A stretch of DNA of 64,000 nt from RGIG3701 sp031553595 (GCA_031553595.1 JAVBLI010000005.1:1-64000); one strand, 5' to 3'; counted from the stretch's first letter, positions 26,166 through 35,900 are shown. Made by a program: numbers and translations. Notes: generated by a model not told the origin, from the letters alone.

Positions 26166-26231
26166 GAATGGTCATTCCGAGTGGAAGGACGCGGCGCGTC
26201 TGTTCCGGCCAGGAACGTGCCATTCTTTTTT
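26166..26231 (+). terminator. Long terminator hairpin after the flavoprotein gene
   Basis: GAATGG (26166-26171) pairs with CCATTC (26220-26225), with further internal pairing, followed by TTTTTT. The next 170 bp up to the promoter are AT-rich and carry no gene I can support. Confidence 0.6.
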
Positions 26232-26403
26232 ATTGTACGGGTGAATATTGAAGTTCACGGGAAGAAAAACGGCTTTTTTTATGAAATTTCAGGAAAATGA
26301 CAGGAAAACTCAGTGTTTTCTCTGTATTTTTCGTATTTTAAATAAAACGCGCCCGCGGAATGCAGAGAACGTGTTTCTGTGGCGTAAATGTAAGTCGCGC
26401 GAG

Positions 26404-26431
26404 TTGTTTTTGCTTTCGCGTGTGATATAAT
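26404..26431 (+). promoter_or_regulatory. sigma70-type promoter of the TPR-exbB-exbD cluster
   Basis: TTGTTT, 16-bp spacer, perfect TATAAT; leader of about 110 nt to the TPR gene's GTG. Confidence 0.7.
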
Positions 26432-26547
26432 AGAGTGTATCTGATGATTTTTCACTGTTTTTCCCGTAATTTTTGTTGAGTTTTTCTGAAAGAAAGCGGT
26501 TTCAGAATGCTCAGCGGTCGCGGACTGTTCCGGAAGGAGTTTTTGCG

Positions 26548-29500
26548 GTGCCCCATTATGCTCATGCCGTTCCTACCTTTTACTTTGTCATGCTGCGCAC
26601 GCTGGCCGGCGCGTTTTTTGTGTTATTTTGCGTACTCTCCCCCGGTCTGAACCCCGTCCGTGCGGCGGACACGCTGGAGGCGGATCTGGCGTATAATACC
26701 GCGCACGGGATGATGGAAAATAAAGTTTATGACATGGCGCGGGAACAGTGGGAGGATTTCCTGAAGGAGTATCCCACGGACAGCCGGTGCTCGGCGGCGC
26801 GGCATTTTCTGGGTGTGTGTTTCTTTCAGGCAGGCGATTATCGGAATGCCATTCCGCGTTTCTCGGAGGCGGCGGAAGACCGGAAATTTGAGCTGCGCGA
26901 GGAATCCGTTTATCTTGAGGCAATTTCGAATTATGAGCTGGCGAAACAGTTGCCGCGCGAGGGCGGTGGCGCGGAGCCGGTAAAAGCGGACTCAGAGGCG
27001 GGGAAATTTTATGGTCGGGCGGTGGAACTTTTTCAGAAAATTCTGGCGGATTTCCCGAAAACGCGTTACCGGACGGACGTGATGTTTTATCAGGCGGTGT
27101 CTCAGCAGCAGCTGGGGCAGTTTCAAGAGGCCCAGAAGCTTTATGAGGCGCTGGAGCGGGAGCAAAAAACCCCGCGTGATTTTATGCTGCTTTCCTTTTT
27201 CGCCAGGGCGGAGCTTCTGCTGAAGAAGCAGGATCAGGCCGGGACGGTGCAGCTTTTGGAGCGGATGCTGAAATATTATAATGACACCTCTGCCGCTGCG
27301 CAAGCGGGTGCGGAAGCGGGGACATCCGGATTTTTGCCGGAAAATATCCGCCTGCGGGCCATGGATCTGCTGGCGGTGGTGTATTTTTCCATGAAAAATT
27401 ATAAGAACGCGGAGCAGGCGTATGGGCGGATTCTGGCGGACCGCGTTTTTCTTGCGGCGGTGGAGCAGCGGAACTCTGGGCAGGAAGATCCGGTGCTGCA
27501 GGACGTGGATGTTCCGGGAATTTATTATAATTTCGCCGATTTACTGCTGAAATCCGGGAGTTTTACGCGTGCGGCGGCGGCGTTCGAGGATTTTCGGAAG
27601 CGGTTCCCTGACACCCCGCAGACGGGACGGGCGCTGTTTCAGCAGGGAATCGCGCTGCGTCAGGAGAATGACGCGGAGAAAAAAGCGGGGCGTGCGGAAA
27701 AACATGCGCAGCAGATGATTCTGGCGTTATGGGAGGATGCGTTTCGGCGGCCGGAGATGAGTCAGGATGTGACGCTGTGTAACGCCGCGGGGCATCAGTT
27801 AATGCTGGCATACCTGGAGCAGAATGAGGCGGAACAGGGGATGGAGGTTTTCTGGAAAGTCGCGGAGGTGAATCAGGCGCATGGGGAAGCGCTGGCGTAT
27901 TCGCTGCGGAAAGATCACGCGGATCTGCTGGCGGCGGCGGGACGGAATGGGGAGGCCGTGACGCTGTACGCGGATCTGGTGAAGGAGTTCCAGAGCCAGG
28001 AAAAGATGATGCGGCTGGTGACCGCGTGTGCGTACCAGGTGATTTATCTTTATGAAAAAGATCAGAAATACGCGGAATCGCTGGCGTATGTGCAGGAAAT
28101 TATGAAGACGCCGGTGTTTGCGCAGATGCCGGAGGCTTATCGGGTGGCGATGATGCAGGCGGGCGCCGGGGCGGCGTACCGGATGAAAAATTTCGCGGAG
28201 TCGGACCGGCTTTACCGTGGGCTCCTTCAGGCATTCCCCCGGAATGAAGCGGCGGATCAGTGGACGCTGAGTGTGGCGCATGGACTTCAGCTGACGGAAA
28301 AGTTCGCGGAAGTGCGGACGTTCCTCACTGCGCAGCGGCGCGAGCAGTTAAAGACCGTGGCGGCGAAAGTGGAAGCAGGGCACATCCTGGGATTTTCGCT
28401 GATGAAAATGGCGCAGAAGGCCACGGTCGCGAGTGAAGCGCAGCAGTTGACGGCGCAGGCGGAAAGCGTGTTTAAGGGGCTTATTCAGCTTCTGGAAAAA
28501 CCAGGAAGTGAAAATGCGTATCCACGGGCGGACATTCTTTATTATGATTACGCGGATCTGGTTTTCGGGCGGGAGCAGTATAAGGAATGCATGAAGGTGC
28601 TGGCGGAGATCATCCGGAAGTTTCGGGAGTCGGCGATTCAGGATAAGGTGTATTTTTTGTATGCCCGGTGTGCGGTGGGGTTACAGAATCAGGACGTGGC
28701 GGTGAAGGCGTTCCAGACGATTATTGAAAAATACCCGCAGAGCCCGCTGTTTCCGGACGCGCTGCTGGCGGTCAGCCAGTGCCTGCTGAGTATGGATCGC
28801 GCGGAGGAGGCGAAGAAATACGCTCGTCAGCTTCAGGAACAGTTTCCGGATGACCGTCTGGCGGATTCCGGCGCGAACGTTCGCGCGGTGCTGGCCATGG
28901 ACGCCGGGAATTATGATGAAGCAGCCGGTGCGTGGGAGAAAATTCTGAATTCGCAGCAGCCGGAACTGAAAAAATTGCGTCTGGATGCGCTTTACGGGTT
29001 GGGTGTGTGCCGGATGCACCAGAAGAATTACGGGGACGCGGAAAGCCGGTTCCGCCAGATTCTCCAGGAAAAACCGGATTGGCCGGCGGTGGATAAAGTG
29101 GTTTATCAACTCGGGTGGGCCCTGCTGGAACAGAAGAAAACGGAGGAGGCCCAGACATTTTTCGAAACGCTGACGAAAAAGTTCCCGAAAAGTGCGCTGG
29201 TGCGCGAGTCGCTTTATCAGCTGGCCATTTACGCGTACCGTCAGGGACGGGTGGATGAGGCCGGCGCGACGTTCCAAAAATTGATCACGGAAAACGCGGA
29301 GGACGCCATCGCGCAGAACGCCCGCCTTCCGCTGGCGTGGATGGTTTATAAACAGAAGAAGTATGACACCGCGAAAGAATACGCGCTGGCGGTACTGACG
29401 GCGCTGGATGTGGAAGTGGCGAAATACGGCGCCGGAAGTGAACATGTGGCGGCAGAGGGCGAAAAAACCGCTGAAAGTGGAAATGCGAAAAATGCCGTTC

Positions 29501-30108
29501 CGCAAGAGTTGCTGGCGAATCGCGCGGAGCTGTGGTTTCTGGTGGGCCAGTGTGATTACGCCGAGTCGCGCTGGGAGGATGCGCAGCGGTGGCTGACGAA
29601 AGCGCTGGAAAGCGGTCATCTGAACGCCGTGTACCGAGAAGACGCGCTGGTGGCGCTGATTAAAATGGAAGAGCTGAAGGAGAATTGGCCGGAGGTACAG
29701 CGTCTGTGTGAGCGGTGCCTGACGGAATTTCCGCAGACGCCGCAGCGGATGCTCCTGCGGTATAAGACTGCCCTGGCGTTATTTAACCAGAAAAATGAGG
29801 AGGAGGCGCAGAAACGCTTCCTGGAAATCGCGACGGAAGATAAAGGCATTCACGCGGCCCGCTCCCTGTTCATGCTCGGTGAAATTCTGTTCCTGAAGAA
29901 GGATTACGCCGGGGCGATTAAGCGGTTTTATCAGGTGATTTACGGTTTTGAAGACGCGCAGCTTCAGGCGGATGCGCTTTTTGAAGCCTCGCGGTGTTTT
30001 GAGGCGCTGGGCCAGAAGGAAAAGGCGGACGCGCATTTCCGGCAGTTAATCGAAAAATACCCGGCCAGTGATAAAGTGGACGCGGCGAAGAAAAAGATGA
30101 AGGAGTGA
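26548..30108 (+). CDS. Giant exported tetratricopeptide-repeat protein
   Basis: 1186 residues with a signal peptide whose hydrophobic core is LRTLAGAFFVLFCVLSPGLNP, cleaved probably at VRA-AD. Nearly all the rest is TPR helices (for instance AEQAYGRILADR, AESRFRQILQEKPDWPAVDKVVYQLGWALLEQ, AKEYALAVL), broadly like the CpoB/YbgF and BamD type of periplasmic TPR proteins but far longer. I chose GTG at 26548 because AAGGAG sits 8 bp upstream; the signal peptide core begins at an internal Met (26590) with no such site. It overlaps or abuts the ExbB gene, so a joint role in an energised envelope complex is likely. Confidence 0.88.
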   Translation: MPHYAHAVPTFYFVMLRTLAGAFFVLFCVLSPGLNPVRAADTLEADLAYNTAHGMMENKVYDMAREQWEDFLKEYPTDSRCSAARHFLGVCFFQAGDYRNAIPRFSEAAEDRKFELREESVYLEAISNYELAKQLPREGGGAEPVKADSEAGKFYGRAVELFQKILADFPKTRYRTDVMFYQAVSQQQLGQFQEAQKLYEALEREQKTPRDFMLLSFFARAELLLKKQDQAGTVQLLERMLKYYNDTSAAAQAGAEAGTSGFLPENIRLRAMDLLAVVYFSMKNYKNAEQAYGRILADRVFLAAVEQRNSGQEDPVLQDVDVPGIYYNFADLLLKSGSFTRAAAAFEDFRKRFPDTPQTGRALFQQGIALRQENDAEKKAGRAEKHAQQMILALWEDAFRRPEMSQDVTLCNAAGHQLMLAYLEQNEAEQGMEVFWKVAEVNQAHGEALAYSLRKDHADLLAAAGRNGEAVTLYADLVKEFQSQEKMMRLVTACAYQVIYLYEKDQKYAESLAYVQEIMKTPVFAQMPEAYRVAMMQAGAGAAYRMKNFAESDRLYRGLLQAFPRNEAADQWTLSVAHGLQLTEKFAEVRTFLTAQRREQLKTVAAKVEAGHILGFSLMKMAQKATVASEAQQLTAQAESVFKGLIQLLEKPGSENAYPRADILYYDYADLVFGREQYKECMKVLAEIIRKFRESAIQDKVYFLYARCAVGLQNQDVAVKAFQTIIEKYPQSPLFPDALLAVSQCLLSMDRAEEAKKYARQLQEQFPDDRLADSGANVRAVLAMDAGNYDEAAGAWEKILNSQQPELKKLRLDALYGLGVCRMHQKNYGDAESRFRQILQEKPDWPAVDKVVYQLGWALLEQKKTEEAQTFFETLTKKFPKSALVRESLYQLAIYAYRQGRVDEAGATFQKLITENAEDAIAQNARLPLAWMVYKQKKYDTAKEYALAVLTALDVEVAKYGAGSEHVAAEGEKTAESGNAKNAVPQELLANRAELWFLVGQCDYAESRWEDAQRWLTKALESGHLNAVYREDALVALIKMEELKENWPEVQRLCERCLTEFPQTPQRMLLRYKTALALFNQKNEEEAQKRFLEIATEDKGIHAARSLFMLGEILFLKKDYAGAIKRFYQVIYGFEDAQLQADALFEASRCFEALGQKEKADAHFRQLIEKYPASDKVDAAKKKMKE

Positions 30109-30170
30109 GGCGCCGTGTGCGCGGCTTCATGAGACAAACGTTTTTTTATAAAACCAGAGGATTTAATCGT

Positions 30171-31184
30171 ATGCAAAAAACGGCATTATTTAAACGGTTT
30201 ATTATTATCGCGGCGGTCATGGCCGTGAGTGTTTTTTTCCTGCATTTCGGTGTGCTGAATGTAAAAGCGCAGTATGATTCGGCGGATGAGGCGGTGGCGC
30301 GTGCGGAAGAGGAATTGCGCGGCGTGAAGATCTCGCCTGAGGCGGAAAACGCCGCGGCGGGAGCGGAAACCCCGGCGGAAGGCGGTGAGGAAGCGGCACG
30401 TGCCGTGAAGAATCCCACGCTGCTGGAACTGATTCGCATGGGCGGCTGGATGATGTACCCCATCGGGTTTATGTCGCTGCTGGTGGTGGGCGTGGGGCTG
30501 GAGCGTTTCGTCGCGCTGCACCTGGCGTTCGTCGCGCCGCGGCGTTTCTTCCGTCAGTTGGACGCCATGTCCGTGGAAAAAACGGATCCGCGGAAGATTT
30601 ATAATCTTTGCCGGCAGTATCCGTCCGCCGCGTCGCGCATTGTGGCGGCGGCGCTGACGAAAGTCGGGCGTCCCATGCTGGAGGTGCAGGGAACGCTCCA
30701 GGAGGCGAATGATAATGAAGCCCAGCGCATGTTCGGGAACGTCCGCATCCTCATTCTCGCGGCCACCATTACCCCGCTGATGGGACTTTTGGGAACCGTC
30801 ATCGGCATGATTGAAGCCTTCATGGTCACGGCGAACATGGACGCGACCGTCGCCGGCGTGAACCGTGCCAGCCAGCTTTCCGGCGGTATTTATCAGGCAC
30901 TGATCACCACATGTGCCGGTCTGATGGTGGCCATTCCCGCCGCGATTCTCGCTCACTGGTATGAAGGAAGGATTCAGCGGATTTTTCTGAATGTGGATCA
31001 GAAGCTGACGCGTTTTGTGGTGTATCTGGCGGATGTGGAGGGGAAGGTACACGTCACGCCGGAGCAGTATGAGGCGTATTATGAAGCATCCCGGCGGGTG
31101 GCGTCCGGCATGCCCACGTTCGGGCAGGAAGCCGCGGCGACTCTAGGCGAAGATGTTTCGAAGAAGCCGGGTGGAGGGAAATGA
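30171..31184 (+). CDS. exbB: MotA/TolQ/ExbB family proton channel subunit
   Basis: Inner-membrane proton channel that, with ExbD/TolR, powers outer-membrane processes. 337 residues: an N-terminal hydrophobic segment (FIIIAAVMAVSVFFLHFGVL) and an Ala/Glu-rich periplasmic stretch, then the ExbB core with MGGWMMYPIGFMSLLVVGVGLERF, the conserved LILAATITPLMGLLGTVIGMIEAF and GIYQALITTCAGLMVAIPAAILAHWY. The N-terminal extension is common in planctomycete and bacteroidete ExbB. The ATG chosen has AGAGG about 10 bp upstream; two in-frame starts before it overlap the TPR gene and lack sites. Confidence 0.92.
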   Translation: MQKTALFKRFIIIAAVMAVSVFFLHFGVLNVKAQYDSADEAVARAEEELRGVKISPEAENAAAGAETPAEGGEEAARAVKNPTLLELIRMGGWMMYPIGFMSLLVVGVGLERFVALHLAFVAPRRFFRQLDAMSVEKTDPRKIYNLCRQYPSAASRIVAAALTKVGRPMLEVQGTLQEANDNEAQRMFGNVRILILAATITPLMGLLGTVIGMIEAFMVTANMDATVAGVNRASQLSGGIYQALITTCAGLMVAIPAAILAHWYEGRIQRIFLNVDQKLTRFVVYLADVEGKVHVTPEQYEAYYEASRRVASGMPTFGQEAAATLGEDVSKKPGGGK

Positions 31185-31187
31185 CGC

Positions 31188-31598
31188 ATGGCTGTGAATA
31201 TTAAAAAAGGCACGTCGCTGGAGAGCATGAGCATGACGCCGCTGATTGACGTGGTGTTTTTGCTGCTGATTTTCTTTCTTGTCAGTACGCGTTTTGAGGA
31301 GGAGGAGCGGATGATGGATATTCATCTGCCCGAGGCGTCGGAGGCGGTGCCGCTGGTGGCCGCGCCGCAGGAGCTGATCGTGAATGTGGATCGGGAAGGC
31401 CGGTATTTCGTTTACGGGAAGGAGTGTCCGCTGGAGACGCTGGAGGGTGTGCTGACGGAAGCGTGGAACGCGAATCCCACGGGGGCGTCCGTGATGATCC
31501 GCGGCGATAAAGCCAGCCCGTTCGGACGCGTGATGACGGCGGCGAATCTCTGCAAGAAAATCGGCCTCCAGTATAACACCATCGCGCGGGATGAGTGA
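31188..31598 (+). CDS. exbD: ExbD/TolR family protein
   Basis: Partner of the ExbB channel. 136 residues: one transmembrane helix (PLIDVVFLLLIFFLVSTRF) that contains the essential Asp of the family (Asp in LIDVVF), followed by a periplasmic domain ending ASPFGRVMTAANLCKKIGLQYNTIA. It starts 3 bp after the exbB stop, so translation is coupled. Confidence 0.94.
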   Translation: MAVNIKKGTSLESMSMTPLIDVVFLLLIFFLVSTRFEEEERMMDIHLPEASEAVPLVAAPQELIVNVDREGRYFVYGKECPLETLEGVLTEAWNANPTGASVMIRGDKASPFGRVMTAANLCKKIGLQYNTIARDE

Positions 31599-31624
31599 CC
31601 GCGCTGGGCGGCGGGGATGTGCGT

Positions 31625-31653
31625 CTGGCAATTTTTGTGAAAGCTGGTAAAAT
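31625..31653 (+). promoter_or_regulatory. Weak promoter candidate before sppA
   Basis: CTGGCA, 17-bp spacer, TAAAAT. It would let sppA be expressed apart from the exbB-exbD transcript; read-through is the alternative. Confidence 0.35.
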
Positions 31654-31708
31654 AAAGTGGAAATGGAAGCGTTTCACACGGAAAAAGATTAACACAAAGG
31701 ACACGAAC

Positions 31709-32803
31709 ATGGATCAATTATTCAAAGAGCCGGCCAAAGACACCCCGGTGCTCACGCACCCGCAGTCGCTGCCCCGTCAGACGGGGGATGTGAATGCGCC
31801 GTCCGGGCCGATTTACGTCTGTCCCGTGCAGCCGCGGCGGAAGTTTTTCGCGGTGGGATGCTGTACGCTGCTGTTTCTGCTTCTGCTACTGTTTCCGATG
31901 CTGATGATGGCGTCTCTTTTGGCGGGCATGAAAGATTCGAAGGTCGCGAGGAAGTATCTCGAGCCGGCTCCGGGGAACGTGGCCGTGGCCGTCCTGAAAC
32001 TGGAGGAAACGATTCTCACCACGGACGGGGCGTTTAACGACCAGATCGAGGATGCGTTTAATGATCCGGACGTGAAGGCCGTGGTGCTGCGGATTGATTC
32101 GCCCGGCGGCAGTGCGTACGCCAGCGATTTCTATTATAATAAGCTCGCGAAACTCAGCAAGGAAAAAGAAATTCCGGTGGTCGTCAGCATGGGCGGCCTG
32201 TGCGCCAGTGGCGGTTATTACATCGCGATGGCCGTAGGGAATGAGCGGGATAATGTCATTTTCGCCGAACCCTCCACATGGACCGGCTCGATCGGCGTGA
32301 TCATTCCGCGCTACGATTTAACGGGCCTGGCGGAGAAAATCGGCTTGGAGCCGGATCCGATCAAAAGCCATCCGCTGAAGGGCATGGGCAGCATGCTGCG
32401 TCCGCTGACGGAAGAAGAACGGGGGATTTTGCAGGGATTGGTCGACGACAGTTTCGCGCGCTTCAAGGAAGTGGTGCATGCCGGGCGGAAGCGGTTCCGG
32501 GATGCGCCGGAGAGTCTGGATAAAATCGCCACGGGGCAGGTCTTCACGCTAAAGCAGGCGTTGGCCAACGGGCTGGTCGACAAGGAAGGCACGCTGGAAG
32601 ACGCCATCGCGCGGGCGAAAGAGTTTACGGGTGCGGAGACGAAGAAGATCAGCGTTTTCACCTACAAAAGGCGGGACGGCCTGATGTCTTCCCTGCTGGG
32701 TGCGCAGGCCAAGTCGCCGGAACAGCAGGCGATGGAGGCGATTTCGAACGTCGCCACGCCGCGGGCGTATTACCTCTGGACGCAGATGCCCGGGTGGGAA
32801 TGA
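31709..32803 (+). CDS. sppA: Signal peptide peptidase SppA-like S49 protease
   Basis: Membrane serine protease that degrades cleaved signal peptides. 365 residues with one N-terminal transmembrane helix (TLLFLLLLLFPMLMMASLLAG) and the S49 motifs LRIDSPGGSAYAS, MGGLCASGGYYIAM (nucleophile Ser167), TGSIGVI and IKSHPLKG (Lys219). The 52-residue spacing of Ser and Lys equals that of Bacillus SppA, so this is the short, single-domain type. AAAGGA precedes the ATG. Its stop codon lies in GGAATGAG, the start of a repeat-rich spacer. Confidence 0.92.
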   Translation: MDQLFKEPAKDTPVLTHPQSLPRQTGDVNAPSGPIYVCPVQPRRKFFAVGCCTLLFLLLLLFPMLMMASLLAGMKDSKVARKYLEPAPGNVAVAVLKLEETILTTDGAFNDQIEDAFNDPDVKAVVLRIDSPGGSAYASDFYYNKLAKLSKEKEIPVVVSMGGLCASGGYYIAMAVGNERDNVIFAEPSTWTGSIGVIIPRYDLTGLAEKIGLEPDPIKSHPLKGMGSMLRPLTEEERGILQGLVDDSFARFKEVVHAGRKRFRDAPESLDKIATGQVFTLKQALANGLVDKEGTLEDAIARAKEFTGAETKKISVFTYKRRDGLMSSLLGAQAKSPEQQAMEAISNVATPRAYYLWTQMPGWE

Positions 32804-32805
32804 GC

Positions 32806-32884
32806 GGCTGTGCCGCAGGGGTTTGTGGATGGTGGATTGTGGTTTGGGCGGAAGGCAAATCACAGTCCACAAATCCAAAGCCAT
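32806..32884. repeat. GGATTGT-type heptamer repeat and inverted arm between convergent genes
   Basis: Degenerate 7-mers (GGATGGT, GGATTGT, GGTTTGG) are followed by an inverted arm (CACAGTCCACAAATCC). The position between two convergent genes and the ability to fold suggest a terminator-like or structural role. Confidence 0.5.
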
Positions 32885-33846
32885 TACTCTTTCCCATACT
32901 TCTGAAAAACATCCCGCGCGCTGCGGGTGAAAGAAAATTCGGCCATTTCTGGCAAAAGCGTTTTTGGGGCGCCGACCCAACTCTGCACCACGATCTGGTC
33001 CGGCCGGCCGCCGACCGCCGCGTAATCCGCCGCCATCTGGAGTGTGCCGACGTACCACACGGCATCATCCGCCAGCCCCTTCTTCTCCATCGCCGGATAA
33101 TTCGCGGCCCAGAACACCACGCTAAACGGAATTTTTTTCGCCCGGCAATGTTCCTCGATCCGCCGCACATCCCGCCATGTGCCCCGACCGGTGTCATGCA
33201 CGAAATGCATCCAGTCCACATCCAGCCGGAAAAAATCCAGCCCACGCACCCCCCGCTGTTTCAGATTTTCCTCCAGCAGATCGATCCATCGGATGAGATC
33301 CTCCGCGCTGGCGGACGGAAACGCCTCAATATCCCCGACATGCCACGCGGGATATTTTTCTCGCACGCGTGCCACAAAATCCGCGGTTTCCCGGGCAGCG
33401 TGCGCCATGTCTTTCTCCAGTCGGGCCGTGGCGGCCAGCGGCTCATCCATCGCCACGCCCGCGATCAAGGCGCCGCAGCGCGTAAAGCGTTCCCACATGG
33501 GCGTCTGCTTCCGAAAACACGCCTCGCCGGTGTGCCCCCACTCCTTTACCGCGCCGACTTCCAACTCGATAGGCAAGTTCATCTCGCGGAACGTTTTAAA
33601 GAGGCCCGTCAGCGTTTCATCTTCCGGAAAATGCCGCTGGATGGCATGGTCGGCGAAAAGCAGCAGCCCTGTTAGCTTCCGGCAGCACCGCCACTGCTGG
33701 GGCTGAGCCGCCAATTCTCGCATCGCGCGGCCATCCAAAAACGGCGGCCCCAGCACACACCTCGCCACTTTTTCCTGCGCCGCCACCGAAGACGTCAAAA
33801 ATAATAACACCGCCAGCCACGAAATCATCACGCGAAAATTTTTCAT
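32884..33846 (-). CDS. Exported protein of unknown function
   Basis: 320 residues with a signal peptide (MKNFRVMISWLAVLLFLTSSVAAQEK). The mature part suggests an alpha/beta barrel (LRGLDFFRLDVDWMHFVHDTGRG, PFSVVFWAANYP, PDQIVVQSWVG) and might be a glycoside-hydrolase-like TIM barrel, but I recognise no family and no certain catalytic pair. The chosen ATG is the one that begins the signal peptide; upstream starts would run into a palindrome. It stands alone, downstream of the acetolactate synthase gene on the same strand. Confidence 0.75.
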   Translation of the reverse strand: MKNFRVMISWLAVLLFLTSSVAAQEKVARCVLGPPFLDGRAMRELAAQPQQWRCCRKLTGLLLFADHAIQRHFPEDETLTGLFKTFREMNLPIELEVGAVKEWGHTGEACFRKQTPMWERFTRCGALIAGVAMDEPLAATARLEKDMAHAARETADFVARVREKYPAWHVGDIEAFPSASAEDLIRWIDLLEENLKQRGVRGLDFFRLDVDWMHFVHDTGRGTWRDVRRIEEHCRAKKIPFSVVFWAANYPAMEKKGLADDAVWYVGTLQMAADYAAVGGRPDQIVVQSWVGAPKTLLPEMAEFSFTRSARDVFQKYGKE

Positions 33847-33870
33847 CCGCCCTGCCCTTTCATCAATAAA

Positions 33871-33958
33871 AACAGCCCGAAATGCCAGCGGGAGACGCGC
33901 TGCCAAAAGCGTGGTGTCATTCGGCGGCGCTCATCCCTCGCTCACGCTTCGGGCTGTT
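33871..33958. repeat. Palindromic element with AACAGCCCGAA arms
   Basis: Perfect 11-bp terminal arms, AACAGCCCGAA and TTCGGGCTGTT, enclose 66 bp with further partial pairing, followed by GTTCTTG. Arm ends and the GTTCTTG flank resemble the larger palindromes at 53801 and 63523. On the minus strand it follows ilvB and could act as its terminator. Confidence 0.65.
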
Positions 33959-33986
33959 GTTCTTGCGTTCAAATAAACATGAACGG

Positions 33987-35777
33987 TTACTTCCGGATAA
34001 TGTCGCTGAACGACCCGCCGGCGGGGATCATCGGCAACACGTGCTCCTGATAGGGGACGGCGACGTCAAGGATGAACGGCCCGGGGGCCGCGATCATTTC
34101 TTTCAGGCCGTCTTCCAGCTCGTGCTGATAACGGATGGAACGGCCACCCCACCCGAACCCCTTCGCGATGGTCACGAAATCGGGATACCGGACTTCCGGG
34201 CCGATGCCCGTGCCCTTCCCGGTGGCCTCCGGATTATCGATCGGGCCAAGGTACGTGTGCCCGCGGTTCGAGCGGAAAAAGCGGTCTTCCCACTGCACGA
34301 CCATCCCCAGATGCTGGTTATTCAGCAGCAGCACTTTCACCGGAATCTTCTCGCAGTAACAGGTGGCCATTTCCTGAATATTCATCAGGGCACTGCCGTC
34401 ACCATCGACGATGATGACCATTTTATCCGGGTTTCCGAGCTTCGCGCCCATGCCGGCTGGCAGTCCGAAGCCCATGGTGCCCATGCCGCAACTGGAAATC
34501 CAGCGGCGGGGCGACTCGAACTGGAAAAACTGGGCTGTCCACATCTGGTGCTGGCCGACGCCCGTGGCGATGATCGGGTCCTGCTCGCGCGTCAGCTCGC
34601 ACATCCGCCGGATGGCATGCTGGGGCGCGATGTCCTCCGTGCCGTTCGCGTATGCCAGTGGATCCGATTTCCGCCACGTGAACACCTCCTCCAGCCACGG
34701 CTCCATGGACTCTTCAGGCGGGAGCACCTTCCGGTTCAGCTCCGCCAAAACGTCTTTCAGGTCGCCGATGACGGAAATCGCCGCGGGACAGATTTTGTTG
34801 ATCTCGGACACGTCGATGTCCACATGCGCCAGCCGGGCGTGCGGGGCAAAGGTTCGCACATTTCCCGTCACGCGGTCCACGAATCGGCAGCCCAGTGAAA
34901 TCAGCAGATCGCACTGGTGCACCGCGTGGTTGGCGTACACGCTTCCGTGCATGCCCAGCAGGTTCAGCGAAAGCGGGTCATCATACGGGAAAACGCCCAG
35001 AGCCGGGAGGGTCATGGTGACCGGGATGCCTGTTTTCTTGACGAATTTCCGCAGCTCGTCCGCCGCGTCCGCTGCCGCCACGCCGCCACCGGCGCAGATG
35101 ACGGGCTTTTTGGCCGCGCGGATGGCGTCCAGCAGGGCATTCATCGCGGCTTTCGACGGTTTCGGAATCGGCTGCACGAACCCCGGCAACTGCATTTCCA
35201 CATCATAATCCGGCGTGATTTCCGCATTAAAAATATCTTTCGGGATGTCCACCAGCACCGGCCCCTTGCGCCCGGTATTCGCGACATAAAACGCCTCCTT
35301 CATGATCCGGGGCAGTTCGTTCGCGTCGGTCACCAGATAATGATGCTTGGTGATGCTGCGGAAAACCTCGGCCGCGGGGAGTTCCTGGAATGCGTCGGTG
35401 CCGATGATGTTCGTCGAAACCTGGCCGGTGATGACGATCATGGGGACGCTGTCCAGTTTCGCGTCGGCCACGGGCGTGACCAGGTTCGCGGCGCCGGGGC
35501 CACTGGTGGCCGTGCAGACACCGACTTTCCCGGTACTGCGCGCATACCCCTGCGCGGCAAACCCCCCGCCCTGCTCATGACGCGGAAGCACCACGCGGAT
35601 TTTGTCATGAAAACGCGTCAGCGCCTGGTGCAGCGGAATCACGCTCCCGCCGGGATATGAAAATACCGTGTCCACGCCGTGATTCACAAGCGACTGTACC
35701 ACCACATCCGCCCCCAGCGTGGGGCGAACAAGATGCGATTCGGAACGGCGTTTGTTACTGGATGACGTCTTCGACAC
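33987..35777 (-). CDS. ilvB: Acetolactate synthase large subunit
   Basis: TPP- and FAD-dependent first common enzyme of Val, Leu and Ile synthesis. 596 residues: N-terminal PYR domain with VFSYPGGSVIPLHQAL and the catalytic Glu in RHEQGGGFAAQGYAR, central FAD domain, C-terminal TPP domain with GDGSALMNIQEMATCYCEKIPVKVLLLNN. Residues LGMVVQWEDRFF near the C-terminus are typical of true acetolactate synthases. Start is GTG with AAGGAG 7 bp upstream. No regulatory small subunit (ilvN) is in the window, so it is elsewhere or absent. Promoter at 35901-35928. Confidence 0.95.
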   Translation of the reverse strand: MSKTSSSNKRRSESHLVRPTLGADVVVQSLVNHGVDTVFSYPGGSVIPLHQALTRFHDKIRVVLPRHEQGGGFAAQGYARSTGKVGVCTATSGPGAANLVTPVADAKLDSVPMIVITGQVSTNIIGTDAFQELPAAEVFRSITKHHYLVTDANELPRIMKEAFYVANTGRKGPVLVDIPKDIFNAEITPDYDVEMQLPGFVQPIPKPSKAAMNALLDAIRAAKKPVICAGGGVAAADAADELRKFVKKTGIPVTMTLPALGVFPYDDPLSLNLLGMHGSVYANHAVHQCDLLISLGCRFVDRVTGNVRTFAPHARLAHVDIDVSEINKICPAAISVIGDLKDVLAELNRKVLPPEESMEPWLEEVFTWRKSDPLAYANGTEDIAPQHAIRRMCELTREQDPIIATGVGQHQMWTAQFFQFESPRRWISSCGMGTMGFGLPAGMGAKLGNPDKMVIIVDGDGSALMNIQEMATCYCEKIPVKVLLLNNQHLGMVVQWEDRFFRSNRGHTYLGPIDNPEATGKGTGIGPEVRYPDFVTIAKGFGWGGRSIRYQHELEDGLKEMIAAPGPFILDVAVPYQEHVLPMIPAGGSFSDIIRK

Positions 35778-35900
35778 AGTAATTCTCCTTCATAAAAAAA
35801 TAGAGTTCACAAAAATGACACAAAAAAAGGCACGCACACTCCCCGGAAAGCGGGAAACGCTCGCCCTGCTCATCTCATCTCTCATTATATAAGCTGTACT

